From assembly GCA_018661145.1 (NCBI GenBank), contig JABJIU010000159.1, forward strand, positions 1 through 21,962: DNA of 21,962 nucleotides, read 5' to 3'. Each line of letters opens with the position of its first letter. Position 1 is the stretch's first letter. Positions 1 to 8,498 of the stretch are shown here, in pieces. Made by a program: the position numbers and the translations under genes. The notes beneath the pieces are model-generated. The model had not been told where the DNA came from. It saw only the letters and a list, made by a program, of their open reading frames with translations, and did no database searches. The stretch comes from Pseudomonadota bacterium. Lineage in GTDB: Bacteria; Pseudomonadota; Gammaproteobacteria; Arenicellales; UBA868.

Positions 1-575
1 GTGACCTCAGGATGAAACTGTAGGCCGTAAAACCCCCGCTCTTCGTCCGCCATCCCAGCGAGGGGTGCGCTATCCGTCTGAGCAATTACCCGGAATTCTG
101 GCGGCAGCGCCTCAACCCGATCTCCGTGGCTCATCCAGACATCCAGCAATCCATAGCCCTCAGAAGTTCGATGATCCTCGATATCCCGCAGAAGGCTCGA
201 ATGACCGCGGGCACGAACCTGCGCGTATCCGTACTCCTTGTGAGTAGCGGGCGCAACAATGCCACCCAGTTGATCTGCCATGGTCTGCATGCCGTAACAG
301 ATTCCAAGAACAGGGATGCCCAGCGAGAATACTTCGTCGGGCGCCTTGGGAGCGTTTGCGCCATGCACGCTTTCGGGCCCACCAGAAAGAATGATGCCGC
401 TCGCCCCGAATTCGGTCACCGTCTTTCCAGGGACGTCCCAAGGGAGTAGCTCAGAGTAGACGCCGGCTTCGCGAACCCGGCGGGCAATCAGTTGGCTGTA
501 CTGGGAACCGAAATCAAGGATCAGGATACGCTCGGAATACGGATCAGAACCTGTCGCTGCGCCCGGCGATGTCAA
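1..575 (-). CDS. guaA: GMP synthase (glutamine-hydrolysing), N-terminal part, cut by the window edge
   Basis: GuaA makes GMP from XMP, ATP and glutamine in the cytoplasm. Only the glutamine amidotransferase (class I) domain is present; the ATP-pyrophosphatase and dimerisation domains lie beyond base 1. The reading frame is open throughout and shows RILILDFGSQYSQLIARR at the N-terminus, the nucleophile motif GICYGMQ (Cys about residue 93) and the FHPEVT motif carrying the catalytic His and Glu (His about residue 188). No in-frame ATG or GTG lies between the guaB stop and the first conserved residues. I chose TTG at 575-573, two bases after the guaB stop, with GGCGG five bases upstream; TTG at 581, overlapping that stop, is the alternative. 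The gene follows guaB as in E. coli, so the two probably form one operon. Identity is certain; the start is not. Confidence 0.95.
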   Translation of the reverse strand, partial: MTSPGAATGSDPYSERILILDFGSQYSQLIARRVREAGVYSELLPWDVPGKTVTEFGASGIILSGGPESVHGANAPKAPDEVFSLGIPVLGICYGMQTMADQLGGIVAPATHKEYGYAQVRARGHSSLLRDIEDHRTSEGYGLLDVWMSHGDRVEALPPEFRVIAQTDSAPLAGMADEERGFYGLQFHPEV

Positions 576-577
576 AC

Positions 578-2044
578 TCAACCGCCGCGCTGATAATTCG
601 GCGCCTCTTTCACGACGGTGACGTCGTGAACATGGCTTTCGGTATAGCCGGAATGAGTGATTTGGACAAAGCGGCAACGGGAACGCATTTCACTGATTGT
701 GGCGCATCCGGTGTAGCCCATGCTGGCCCTAAGACCGCCGGTCAGCTGGTGGATAATTTGCGCCATCGGGCCCTTGAAAGGCACTCTTCCTTCGATGCCT
801 TCTGGGACGAGTTTGCCTGGGTCACTCTGCCCCTCTTGGAAATACCGATCCTTGGAACCGTCCTGCATCGCGCCCAGCGATCCCATACCGCGGTAGCTTT
901 TATAGGATCGGCCCTGGAACAATTCGATTTCTCCTGGGGCTTCCTCGGTACCCGCCAGCAATCCCCCGACCATAATCGCGTTTGCGCCGGCGGCAATGGC
1001 TTTAGCAATGTCCCCGGAAAAACGGATGCCACCGTCAGCGATCACGGGGATCCCGCGATCCCTAAGCGCCGAGGCTGTATCCGCGATTGCCGTAATCTGG
1101 GGAACGCCGACACCCGCGACCACCCGGGTAGTACAAATGGACCCCGGACCAATACCAACCTTGACGGCGTCGGCACCTGCATCTGCGAGAGCAAGGGCCG
1201 CGTTAGCCGTTGCGATATTTCCTGCTACGACTTCAACATCAGCTAGTGACTTTTTAATATCGCGAACACGCTCGAGGACACCCCGGGAGTGCCCATGTGC
1301 GGTATCCACCACGATCGCATCGACCCCGGCCTCAACCAGACGTTCGCAACGCTCTGCCGAGTCGCCTCCTGTGCCGACTGCAGCCGCCACGCGAAGGCGT
1401 CCTTCAACATCCTTACAGGCCTCAGGGAATTCAGTTTGCTTCTGAATGTCCTTAACCGTCACGAGCCCCTTCAGGTTGAACGCATCATCCACCAGCAATA
1501 CCTTCTCAATGCGATGCTCGTGAAGTAATGCGCGGATATCCTCCCGGGTAGTCTTTTCTGGCGCAGTGATGAGCCTTTCACGGGGTGTCATGACGGCGGT
1601 TACCGGCTGATCAAAGCGGTCCTCAAAACGAAGGTCGCGACTGGTGACAATGCCGGTCAAACGGCCTGCCTCATCGAGTACCGGCACTCCCGAGAAATTC
1701 TTCTCCCGAATCAGGGCAACCACCTCTCCAACGGTTGCCGAAGTCGAAACGCAAATCGGATCCTTAATAATGCCGCTCTCGTACTTCTTTACGGTGCTGA
1801 CCTCCGCCGCCTGCTCTGCGGGGGTCATGTTGCGGTGCACGACACCAAGTCCCCCAGCCTGTGCGAGACAGATGGCCGCACGCGACTCGGTAACGGTGTC
1901 CATCGCCGCTGAGATAAGCGGGATATTTAAGGGAATATTGCGCGAAAACGCGCTGGTGAGATCGACTTCGTGGGGAAGGACATCCGACCGATCCGGCACC
2001 AAGAGCACGTCATCGAAAGTAAGTGCAAGATCCGGATGTTCCAT
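578..2044 (-). CDS. guaB: Inosine-5'-monophosphate dehydrogenase
   Basis: GuaB oxidises IMP to XMP with NAD+, the committed step of guanine nucleotide synthesis. The protein has 488 residues, the usual length. The N-terminus (LTFDDVLLVP at residues 8-17) is canonical. A pair of CBS domains occupies roughly residues 93-205 and splits the TIM barrel as in most bacterial IMPDHs. The active-site loop GIGPGSICTTR places the catalytic cysteine at residue 304. The mobile flap region and the C-terminal EAPNY end are present. The ATG at 2044 is the first in-frame start, and no Shine-Dalgarno sequence precedes it. A good sigma70-type promoter ends only six bases before the ATG, suggesting a leaderless transcript. 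guaA follows almost immediately. Nothing looks damaged. Confidence 0.98.
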   Translation of the reverse strand: MEHPDLALTFDDVLLVPDRSDVLPHEVDLTSAFSRNIPLNIPLISAAMDTVTESRAAICLAQAGGLGVVHRNMTPAEQAAEVSTVKKYESGIIKDPICVSTSATVGEVVALIREKNFSGVPVLDEAGRLTGIVTSRDLRFEDRFDQPVTAVMTPRERLITAPEKTTREDIRALLHEHRIEKVLLVDDAFNLKGLVTVKDIQKQTEFPEACKDVEGRLRVAAAVGTGGDSAERCERLVEAGVDAIVVDTAHGHSRGVLERVRDIKKSLADVEVVAGNIATANAALALADAGADAVKVGIGPGSICTTRVVAGVGVPQITAIADTASALRDRGIPVIADGGIRFSGDIAKAIAAGANAIMVGGLLAGTEEAPGEIELFQGRSYKSYRGMGSLGAMQDGSKDRYFQEGQSDPGKLVPEGIEGRVPFKGPMAQIIHQLTGGLRASMGYTGCATISEMRSRCRFVQITHSGYTESHVHDVTVVKEAPNYQRGG

Positions 2045-2050
2045 CGACAG

Positions 2051-2079
2051 ATTATACGGTTTGACTTGCGTTGGGTAAA
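2051..2079 (-). promoter_or_regulatory. Putative sigma70 promoter of guaB, predicting a leaderless mRNA
   Basis: On the minus strand a TATAAT (2056-2051) matches the -10 consensus perfectly. A TTTACC (2079-2074) lies 17 bases upstream as a 4/6 -35 element. Only six bases (CTGTCG) separate the -10 box from the guaB ATG, so the expected start site falls on or next to the A of the ATG. The missing ribosome binding site fits this. It is a prediction from sequence only. Confidence 0.6.
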
Positions 2080-2154
2080 CTTGAAGTGTCTGACGCCCCC
2101 TTAAGTTACTGTTTTTTCTAATAACTTCTGATTAAATTATCCCGAGGAAAACCT

Positions 2155-2490
2155 ATGAAGAAACTCACCGGCCTGACCTCGTTGATCGGTGGCGCTGCCA
2201 TGATGCTCGGGATTTCAGTCACCCAGGCCGGCACGGCCTCCGAAACAATCGCACAGGCGGAAGCCGATATTGCCGCCGCAAACGAAGCACGTGCTGTCTG
2301 GCGCCTTGTCGACCCTGCCACTGGGGGAAAAGCGGTTCCGCTGGGCAAACTTCTGAAGGCTGCCAAAGCGCAACTGGAAGCAAACGAGGAATCTGAAGCA
2401 ATCCGTATCGCCGAAAAAATCTCCTGGGCCGCACACGCGGGCATAACCCAATCAGAGACCCAGAAAGACGCTTTGCCGGTCTATTATTGA
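2155..2490 (+). CDS. Small exported protein, weakly like SoxXA-binding (SoxK-type) proteins
   Basis: A 111-residue protein with a clear Sec signal peptide: MKK start, hydrophobic core at residues 8-22, likely cut after the Ala of VTQA (residue 25). The mature part is predicted helical: an Ala/Glu-rich helix (about 28-46), the pair W49-R50, then a second helical segment with KLLKAAKAQLEAN and SEAIRIAEKISWAAHAG, and Gln 99. The W-R, L-x-K-A, A-I-x-x-A and G-x-x-Q pattern recalls small periplasmic SoxXA-binding/SoxK-type proteins. I infer this from memory of the family and no catalytic motif is visible. GAGG at 2144-2147 gives seven-base spacing to the ATG. The gene is divergent from guaB and followed by its own terminator, so it is probably monocistronic and well expressed. 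No sox genes are in the window, so the role is open. Confidence 0.8.
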   Translation: MKKLTGLTSLIGGAAMMLGISVTQAGTASETIAQAEADIAAANEARAVWRLVDPATGGKAVPLGKLLKAAKAQLEANEESEAIRIAEKISWAAHAGITQSETQKDALPVYY

Positions 2491-2507
2491 GGCCTACTTC
2501 TTTTCAC

Positions 2508-2537
2508 AAAAAAAGCCGGACAAGGTCCGGCATTTTT
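2508..2537 (+). terminator. Intrinsic terminator after the small exported protein gene
   Basis: A perfect 7-bp stem GCCGGAC (2515-2521) / GTCCGGC (2525-2531) with an AAG loop is followed by ATTTTTG. An A-tract at 2508-2514 extends the pairing and could make it work in both directions. It lies 18 bases past the stop codon and separates the gene from xseA. Confidence 0.88.
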
Positions 2538-2614
2538 GTGCCCGACGCGGGCTTCAACTTTAGGGCAATCCGTTGCCACTGGTCGAGCAAAACCTTTCGC
2601 GGCACAATACTGGG

Positions 2615-3949
2615 ATGGATCGCACTATCTACCAAGTCAGCGAATTTACGCGCGAAGCCCGTAATCTCCTTGAGACGCATTTTGGTGTGGTCTGGCTTAC
2701 GGGTGAGATCTCAAATCTCGCAACTCCGACCTCTGGGCATATCTATTTTTCTCTCAAAGACGAGAACGCACAGATCCGTTGTGCAATGTTTCGCAACCGT
2801 CCCTCGCCCTACCGCGGCGAACTTCAGAACGGGACTGAAGTCCTATTGAGTGGGAACGTTTCAATATATGAAGCCCGAGGTGACTTCCAGCTAATCGTCG
2901 ACTACCTCGAGCCAGCGGGGGAGGGAGAATTGCGACGTCGCTTCGAACGTTTAAAGAAGCAACTCGATGCCGAAGGTTTATTTGATCCCAACAAACGTCG
3001 ACCCCTGCCCAGTTTACCGGCCAGAGTCGCTGTAATTACCTCGAGTCAGGGTGCTGCCCTTCAGGATGTCTTGGCGACATTCCAGCGGCGATTTCCCCTC
3101 ACTGATATCCTGTTGTTGCCTGTGACAGTTCAAGGTGACAATGCGGCACCGCAGATCGCCCGGGCCCTACAGACCGTCAGCAAAAAACAGTGTGATGTCG
3201 TGATCCTCGCCCGTGGCGGAGGATCGCTGGAGGATCTTTGGGCATTCAATGAAGAAGTTGTTGTCAGGGCAGTTCGGAGCTGCAAAGTTCCCGTGGTCAC
3301 TGGAGTGGGGCACGAGACCGACTTTACTCTTGCCGATTTCGCAGCGGACTTTCGCTGCGCCACTCCGACTGCAGCAGCGGAAACCGTAAGCCCAGATGCA
3401 AACGCCCTGCTCCGCATTATTGATCGTTGTGCTGAACGCCTCGACACGACTCTTGACTATCGGTTACAAGCCTCGGCCCAACGCCTGGACGGCACGGTCG
3501 CGAGATTGCGTCATCCGAGTGAACGAGTGTCCTACCAATTTGAGAACCTCGAACGCCTTGTTGAACGGTTGAGGCTCGGGTGGCGGTTCCGCTACCAGAA
3601 ACAAACAGGGCAAACAGCTCGATACGCCCAGCAACTACAACTAACATCGCCCCGCGTACGCCTCCGCAACTTTGCCATACGGATTGAAACTTGCCGGACA
3701 CTGCTTGCCGAGCGACTCAAGCGACGGCTGACGCAGAGAGTTCAGGAACTTACCGGATTAGAGAGCCAACTGAAAGCGCTTAGTCCGTTAGCGACATTGG
3801 GTCGCGGCTTTGCGATCGTGCAGTTGGAGGAGGAAGGGACGATTGTGCGTTCAGCATCAACGCTTGCTCCCGGTGACTCGATTGTGACACGCTTCGCTAG
3901 AGGCCGCGCTCATGCCAAGGTCAAAACGGTAGAGCCCACCGAGGACTAG
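2615..3949 (+). CDS. xseA: Exodeoxyribonuclease VII large subunit
   Basis: XseA is the catalytic subunit of exonuclease VII, which with XseB degrades single-stranded DNA to oligonucleotides. An N-terminal OB fold (about residues 20-100, with VWLTGEISN and GHIYFSLKD) precedes the catalytic core: VITSSQGAA (140-148), ILARGGGSLEDLWAFN (197-212) and VVTGVGHETDFTLAD (227-241). A long helical region and a C-terminal LGRGFAIV segment complete the protein. I chose ATG 2615 (444 residues) because the conserved N-terminus begins there; a TTG at 2573 would add 14 residues. The ribosome site is weak in either case. xseB is not nearby. xseA beside guaB and divergent from it is the arrangement in E. coli. 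It converges on der with a 42-base gap and no terminator that I can see. Confidence 0.96.
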   Translation: MDRTIYQVSEFTREARNLLETHFGVVWLTGEISNLATPTSGHIYFSLKDENAQIRCAMFRNRPSPYRGELQNGTEVLLSGNVSIYEARGDFQLIVDYLEPAGEGELRRRFERLKKQLDAEGLFDPNKRRPLPSLPARVAVITSSQGAALQDVLATFQRRFPLTDILLLPVTVQGDNAAPQIARALQTVSKKQCDVVILARGGGSLEDLWAFNEEVVVRAVRSCKVPVVTGVGHETDFTLADFAADFRCATPTAAAETVSPDANALLRIIDRCAERLDTTLDYRLQASAQRLDGTVARLRHPSERVSYQFENLERLVERLRLGWRFRYQKQTGQTARYAQQLQLTSPRVRLRNFAIRIETCRTLLAERLKRRLTQRVQELTGLESQLKALSPLATLGRGFAIVQLEEEGTIVRSASTLAPGDSIVTRFARGRAHAKVKTVEPTED

Positions 3950-3991
3950 GAATTGGCGCCAAACGTCCCCATTGAATAATCACTCGCTGCC

Positions 3992-5335
3992 CTATTTCCT
4001 CCCTCGTCCGGCGGTTCTTCCTTTGTCATAGGGGTTTCGGGAATTCCGCAGTTCGAAACGGATCCGGGTTCCCCTTAACTTGAACGTCCGTGCCAAGTAC
4101 TTACCCAGGTATCGAAGATAGCTGGAGGGGAGTTTGTTCAGGGCGTTGCCGTGAAGTACTACGGTTGGGGGATTCCGCCCTCCCTGATGAGCATACTTTG
4201 GCTTTATCGTACGATTGTTGGCCATTGGTGGCTTATGGTGTTCAACTGCCTTGCCCAATGCCCGGTTTAACGCGCTAGTACCCATCTCGATCACGGCGCT
4301 CGATTGCGCCTCCCGGATTGCTTTAGTCAGCTCCCCGATTCCTGAACCGTGCAACGCTGATATAAATACACATTCATTTTCCGGCAAGAAATCCAATTTT
4401 CGGGAAAGTTCGCGCCGAATTGCGTTGCGATCCCTTCTCTCAAGTCCATCCCATTTATTCATGGCGACGACAATCGATCGGCCGGTTTCGACAATCAATC
4501 CAGCGATAGTGGCATCCTGATCGCTGACGCCATCTCTAGCATCGAGCACCAACACCGCGGCCTGAGCAGAGGCCAGGGCCTGCAATGTCTTTATAACTGA
4601 AAACTTCTCAAGGGTTTCTCGGACGCGGGACTTTCTACGTACGCCAGCGGTATCCAGCAGCAGCAGCGCCTCCCCATCGCGTTCGATCGGAACAGCCACA
4701 CTATCACGAGTAGTACCTGGGAGATCGGCAACGATCATCCGCGGCTCGCCGGCGAGACAGTTCACTAGAGTCGATTTGCCGACGTTTGGCCTGCCCACCA
4801 CCGCGACTCGGTTTCCTGGCGCGGGGCTGGTCTCGAACTGACCTTCCGGTAGGGCATCGGTTAGGGTATCCAGAAAGTCGGGGACCCCTTGCCCGGTTTT
4901 TGCGGAGATGACTTGCGGAACCCCAAGAGACAGTTCGAAAAACTCGCTCGCGGTAATGTCCCGGTCAAGGCCTTCAGCTTTGTTCACTGCGGTAACAACA
5001 GGCGTTTCACCCTTGCGAAGGTCAGCGGCAATCTCGGCGTCGGCGCCCGAGAGCCCCTCGCGCGCATCGAGTAAAAAGACCACGGCGTCGGCCTCCGCCA
5101 ACGCCTGCATCACCTGTTCACGCACCGCAACACTGAGCTCGTCGACTTCATCCGACAGGCCGCCGGTATCTACAAGTAAAAACCGTCGCCCACGATTAAC
5201 CCCCTCACCGTATAGTCGATCGCGAGTAACACCGGGCTGGTCATCCACCAGCGCTTCGCGAGAACGGGTCAAACGGTTGAATAACGTGGACTTGCCGACG
5301 TTCGGGCGACCCACAAGGGCAACGACAGGAATCAT
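3992..5335 (-). CDS. der: Ribosome assembly GTPase Der (EngA)
   Basis: Der is an essential GTPase with two tandem G domains, acting in maturation of the 50S ribosomal subunit. The 447-residue protein shows GRPNVGKST at residues 9-17 and again at 181-189, DTGG (56-59) and DTAG (228-231) as G3 motifs, and a C-terminal KH-like domain with YLRYLGKYLARTF and a basic tail (KGRTAGRGRK). G4 of the second domain is the standard NKWD, while that of the first reads NKAE (118-121) where E. coli has NKTD; the Asp-to-Glu change is also known to me from other proteobacterial Der proteins. The gene closes the ndk-to-der group and follows bamB by 40 bases, the same neighbour as in E. coli and Pseudomonas. The ATG at 5335 begins the conserved VALVGRPNVGK region directly. 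Confidence 0.98.
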   Translation of the reverse strand: MIPVVALVGRPNVGKSTLFNRLTRSREALVDDQPGVTRDRLYGEGVNRGRRFLLVDTGGLSDEVDELSVAVREQVMQALAEADAVVFLLDAREGLSGADAEIAADLRKGETPVVTAVNKAEGLDRDITASEFFELSLGVPQVISAKTGQGVPDFLDTLTDALPEGQFETSPAPGNRVAVVGRPNVGKSTLVNCLAGEPRMIVADLPGTTRDSVAVPIERDGEALLLLDTAGVRRKSRVRETLEKFSVIKTLQALASAQAAVLVLDARDGVSDQDATIAGLIVETGRSIVVAMNKWDGLERRDRNAIRRELSRKLDFLPENECVFISALHGSGIGELTKAIREAQSSAVIEMGTSALNRALGKAVEHHKPPMANNRTIKPKYAHQGGRNPPTVVLHGNALNKLPSSYLRYLGKYLARTFKLRGTRIRFELRNSRNPYDKGRTAGRGRK

Positions 5336-5375
5336 AATAGGTGCCGTCCCGATACCGGTTTCCGGCTAGAGGAGG

Positions 5376-6539
5376 TCAGTCTGCTACTGACCAGGCCGTC
5401 AGGGCCCCGCTTTCTGAAAGCGTAATGAACTGGTTTGAGGCCTGCGTGGCAAAAATTCCCAACACGGCGCCTCCCGATCCTTTTTTCCGACCGACGAGTT
5501 CGCCCGACTGGGCATTAATGAGGTAAAGCAGCCCCTTATAATCTCCAACAACGGCAAAACTGGTTTCCGCGAGACCGTACGGCCCGCTCACCCCCCTGCC
5601 ACGCAGCGCGCTCATCTGCCATAACTGAGTGCCTGAACGAACATCCAGACCCACTACCGCCCCGTCGTCCGCCGTAAGCAGAACCGTGTTCCCCACAGAA
5701 CTCAGCGGACGCAAGGTCGAATGATCAGAATCCCATTCAATCCGCCGGGTCGTTAACGAAAGTCCACTGACTTGGGCCTGAAATCCTGCGATCACAAGCT
5801 GCTCACCAATCCGATAGGGGTCAGAGTCAATATCGACCAACCGATTGACTTCGTTATTACCCCGTGCTCGAAAGATGCGTGCACTCCATAACTCAGCACC
5901 CGACTCGACGTCGATTCCGGATAGTCTGCCACTGGCGAAACCAATCACTGCCACGTCATCTATAACCAAAGGTGCAGACAGGCCGCGAATGGTAAGCGCA
6001 GGAACCGAACGACGAACCCGCCAAAGTACATCGCCCGAATCAAGATCCAACCCAATCACCTGGCCGTCGCCAGATCGGAGCAGAATCCGTGGGCCCGTCA
6101 GCACGGGTCGGGCCAGTATCTCCGTCCCCAACTTCTGCCGCCACAGGACCTCGCCTTTTTCAGTATCCAGAGCGACCACCTCACCTTCGCGGGTTACAAC
6201 CACGACGTGGTGCTCAGCGGCCCCCACACCAGCAGCCAATGGTTGGTCCAAGTCACTTTTCCAGATAATATTTCCCGTGTCGGCGTGAAGCGCTAAGAGA
6301 TTCCCGCCCGGTTCCGCCGCGTAGACTCGACCGTCCTGGATCGACGGAGTCAGCAGAAAGTTGCTGTTGCTATATCCTGCCCCAAGATCGCGCCGCCAAA
6401 CCTTGCGCAGCGCAGCGGCCTTCTCGACCTTGGGCGCCTGAGCAACCGGACCACCTTCCCGCATAAAGTGGATAGCACTCTTGCCGCAACCCGATAAAGA
6501 CACGGCGACCGCAACCAACAAGACAAACCGGCTTTTCAT
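5376..6539 (-). CDS. bamB: Outer membrane assembly lipoprotein BamB
   Basis: BamB is a periplasm-facing lipoprotein of the BAM complex that helps BamA fold beta-barrel outer membrane proteins. The 387-residue protein starts with a type II signal peptide whose lipobox ends VSLSGC (lipidated Cys 18). The rest consists of repeated PQQ-type beta-propeller blades, for example GNIIWKSDL, GEVLWRQKL, GDVLWRVRR, GAELWSARI and GTQLWQMSA, spaced about 40-45 residues apart. The ATG overlaps the stop of the upstream YfgM-like gene by one base (TAATG), so translation is probably coupled. Length and context are typical. No residue is obviously missing. Confidence 0.97.
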   Translation of the reverse strand: MKSRFVLLVAVAVSLSGCGKSAIHFMREGGPVAQAPKVEKAAALRKVWRRDLGAGYSNSNFLLTPSIQDGRVYAAEPGGNLLALHADTGNIIWKSDLDQPLAAGVGAAEHHVVVVTREGEVVALDTEKGEVLWRQKLGTEILARPVLTGPRILLRSGDGQVIGLDLDSGDVLWRVRRSVPALTIRGLSAPLVIDDVAVIGFASGRLSGIDVESGAELWSARIFRARGNNEVNRLVDIDSDPYRIGEQLVIAGFQAQVSGLSLTTRRIEWDSDHSTLRPLSSVGNTVLLTADDGAVVGLDVRSGTQLWQMSALRGRGVSGPYGLAETSFAVVGDYKGLLYLINAQSGELVGRKKGSGGAVLGIFATQASNQFITLSESGALTAWSVAD

Positions 6540-7201
6540 TACCCATCATCACCCTTTCGGGTCATGTTCAGTTTCGCCGTAATCAACTGCCCTGCCTGGG
6601 AATCTGGCGTAACCCCCCGCAAAGCTTCCTGATAGGCCTTTTGCGCCCCGTCGAGGTCGCCGCTTGCAGCTAATGCATCGCCGAGCAATTCCTGAAAGTG
6701 CGAGGTGAAACCCTCGCCAGCCTCAGCCTCGGCAAGTGTTCGAATTTGTTCAGGCTCTCCGTCTTTCAGTGCGATGACCGCCAGCCTGACGCGCGCCACC
6801 TGACGCATTACGGAATCGGTGGTCGACTCCAGTAGTTCGTTCAACGCGCGCTTCGCCTCTTCGCTGTCCCCGGACTCCAAAGCAAGTCTCGCAAGCATCA
6901 GTCGCGCAATATCGGCATACCCGCTGTCATTGTGGTCACTCACCAGCGTCGAAGCAGCCGAAGCGGCGACATTCGTCTCCTGGCTCGAAGCGGCGCCAAG
7001 CATCCTTTCATACAACGCGGATGCCTTCTCACCCTGACTATCCTGGTACATGCGCCACCCCTGAATACCGCCCACACCCCCGATGCCGATCAGGACGCCA
7101 GCGATGATCCCGGTCCCATTTCGCTTCCACCACTCCCGCAGCTTCTCGGTTTCTTCATCATGCACAATGTGCAGCTTGGAATCAGGTCGTTCTCGCTTCA
7201 T
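6539..7201 (-). CDS. yfgM: YfgM-like inner membrane protein with periplasmic TPR domain
   Basis: The 220-residue protein has a short charged cytoplasmic N-terminus with EEEK-type residues and EWWKRNG, one transmembrane helix (about 30-48, GIIAGVLIGIGGVGGIQGW) and a periplasmic helical TPR-like domain with ARLMLARLALESGD and LLGDALAASGDLDGAQKAY repeats. This is the YfgM/DUF2133 architecture. In E. coli YfgM associates with SecYEG and PpiD and helps hand secreted proteins to periplasmic chaperones. It sits between hisS and bamB, its conserved location, 12 bases after hisS with GGAA in front of the ATG, and overlaps bamB by one base. The linkage fits a role in outer membrane protein traffic, though its exact function here is inferred. 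Confidence 0.9.
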   Translation of the reverse strand: MKRERPDSKLHIVHDEETEKLREWWKRNGTGIIAGVLIGIGGVGGIQGWRMYQDSQGEKASALYERMLGAASSQETNVAASAASTLVSDHNDSGYADIARLMLARLALESGDSEEAKRALNELLESTTDSVMRQVARVRLAVIALKDGEPEQIRTLAEAEAGEGFTSHFQELLGDALAASGDLDGAQKAYQEALRGVTPDSQAGQLITAKLNMTRKGDDG

Positions 7202-7213
7202 CGATGTTTCCGT

Positions 7214-8494
7214 TCAATCAGGTTTTTGCAAATAGGTCTGGACGGTTGCAAGCAGCTCCTCAGTGGAGACCATGGTCTGGTCTCCTTGGCCACGCAGGGG
7301 TTTAACCTTAACCATGGATGTCCCAGCAGTTTCTTTATCAACAATCAACGCAATCGCCGCACCGCTGTTATCGGCCCGGCGGAGCTGTTTTTTTATGTTT
7401 CCCTGTCCGCAGTTCATCTGCACGTCAATGCTTGAATCACGAAGTCGTTCCGCGCACTGCGCGGCATCAAGCTCAGCAACCTCACCGAATGCGGCGAGAT
7501 ATACGCCGGGCGATTGTATAGGAGTCTCCTCGTCCTGCAGAGTCAACAGTTCAATCAACCTTTCCAACCCGCAGGCAAAGCCTGCTGCGGGAACAGGGTG
7601 ACCGCCCAACTGTTCTGACAGACCGTCATAACGACCGCCGGCACAGATTGCGCTTTGAGCGCCTAGTTGATCGGTGGTCCATTCAAAAACAAACCCGGTG
7701 TAGTAATCGAGGCCCCGCACCAATCGAGGATTGATGGAAAACCGAATATCCACAGCCGTTAACAACTGCTGTAGACGATCGAATTCCTCCTGCTCGGCTT
7801 CTTCCAGAAAATCCGAGAGGCTCGGGGCTTCAACGAGCACTGCCTGGGTCCCGGAATCTTTACTGTCCAGAATCCGCAGCGGATTACGTTCAAGGCGTCT
7901 CTGGCTGTCCGAGTCCAATGCATCGACATGCCTGGAGAGATAAGCTCTCAAGGCGTCCCGATATTTCCCTCGGCCCGTCACCGAACCGAGGGTATTAATC
8001 TGAAGGCTGAGCCCCTGGATCCCAAGGCTACGCCAGAGGCGCTCTCCCAATGTGATTATCTCAGCTTCAATGTCAGGTCCTGCCCAACCCAGCGCCTCAA
8101 CGCCAAATTGGTGAAACTGCCGATAACGACCCTTCTGCGGCCGCTCGTGGCGAAACATCGGGCCAACATACCAGAGCCTCTGAGTCTGGTTATAGAGCAG
8201 TCCGTGCTCATTACCCGCCCGAACACAACTCGCGGTAGCTTCCGGTCTCAGCGTGAGGCTTTCGCCGTTATTGTCGGTAAACGTGTACATCTCTTTTTCG
8301 ACAATATCGGTCTGTTCACCAATAGAGCGCAAGAACAGTTCTGTTCGCTCGACCACCGGTGTGCGGATCTCACGGTAGCCATAGCGGCGCGAGACTTCCC
8401 GAAGGGCACCTTCAACCCGCTGCCATGACTCTACCTGGCCTGGCAAAAGGTCGTTCATGCCTCTGACCGACTGCACGCTCTTGTCGTTCGTCAC
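7214..8494 (-). CDS. hisS: Histidyl-tRNA synthetase
   Basis: HisS charges tRNA-His with histidine. The 426-residue class II enzyme starts with the family signature SVRGMNDLLPGQ (residues 9-20). It has TLRPEATAS (81-89), motif 2 around FRHERPQKGRYRQFHQFG (114-131), the histidine-specific RGLDYYTGFVFEW segment and motif 3 GFACGLERL, followed by the C-terminal anticodon-binding domain. I chose GTG 8494, four bases after the rodZ stop, since it gives an N-terminus of E. coli-like length. In-frame codons further upstream lie inside rodZ and would add residues unlike the family. The usual gene between rodZ and hisS, ispG, is absent, and there is no gap in which a remnant could lie. Confidence 0.98.
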   Translation of the reverse strand: MTNDKSVQSVRGMNDLLPGQVESWQRVEGALREVSRRYGYREIRTPVVERTELFLRSIGEQTDIVEKEMYTFTDNNGESLTLRPEATASCVRAGNEHGLLYNQTQRLWYVGPMFRHERPQKGRYRQFHQFGVEALGWAGPDIEAEIITLGERLWRSLGIQGLSLQINTLGSVTGRGKYRDALRAYLSRHVDALDSDSQRRLERNPLRILDSKDSGTQAVLVEAPSLSDFLEEAEQEEFDRLQQLLTAVDIRFSINPRLVRGLDYYTGFVFEWTTDQLGAQSAICAGGRYDGLSEQLGGHPVPAAGFACGLERLIELLTLQDEETPIQSPGVYLAAFGEVAELDAAQCAERLRDSSIDVQMNCGQGNIKKQLRRADNSGAAIALIVDKETAGTSMVKVKPLRGQGDQTMVSTEELLATVQTYLQKPD

Positions 8495-8498
8495 GGTT

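Noticed and set aside
569..1246. Long open frame on the plus strand opposite guaB
   Set aside because: It is antisense to the conserved guaB coding region, has no recognisable domain and no ribosome site; it is a by-product of codon bias.
3953..3962. Palindrome TTGGCGCCAA between xseA and der
   Set aside because: It has no loop and no T-tract, and a 10-base palindrome is expected by chance at this scale.
4972..4983. NKAE instead of NKTD in the first G domain of Der as a loss-of-function sign
   Set aside because: I recall the same Glu in Der proteins of other proteobacteria, and all other G motifs are intact.
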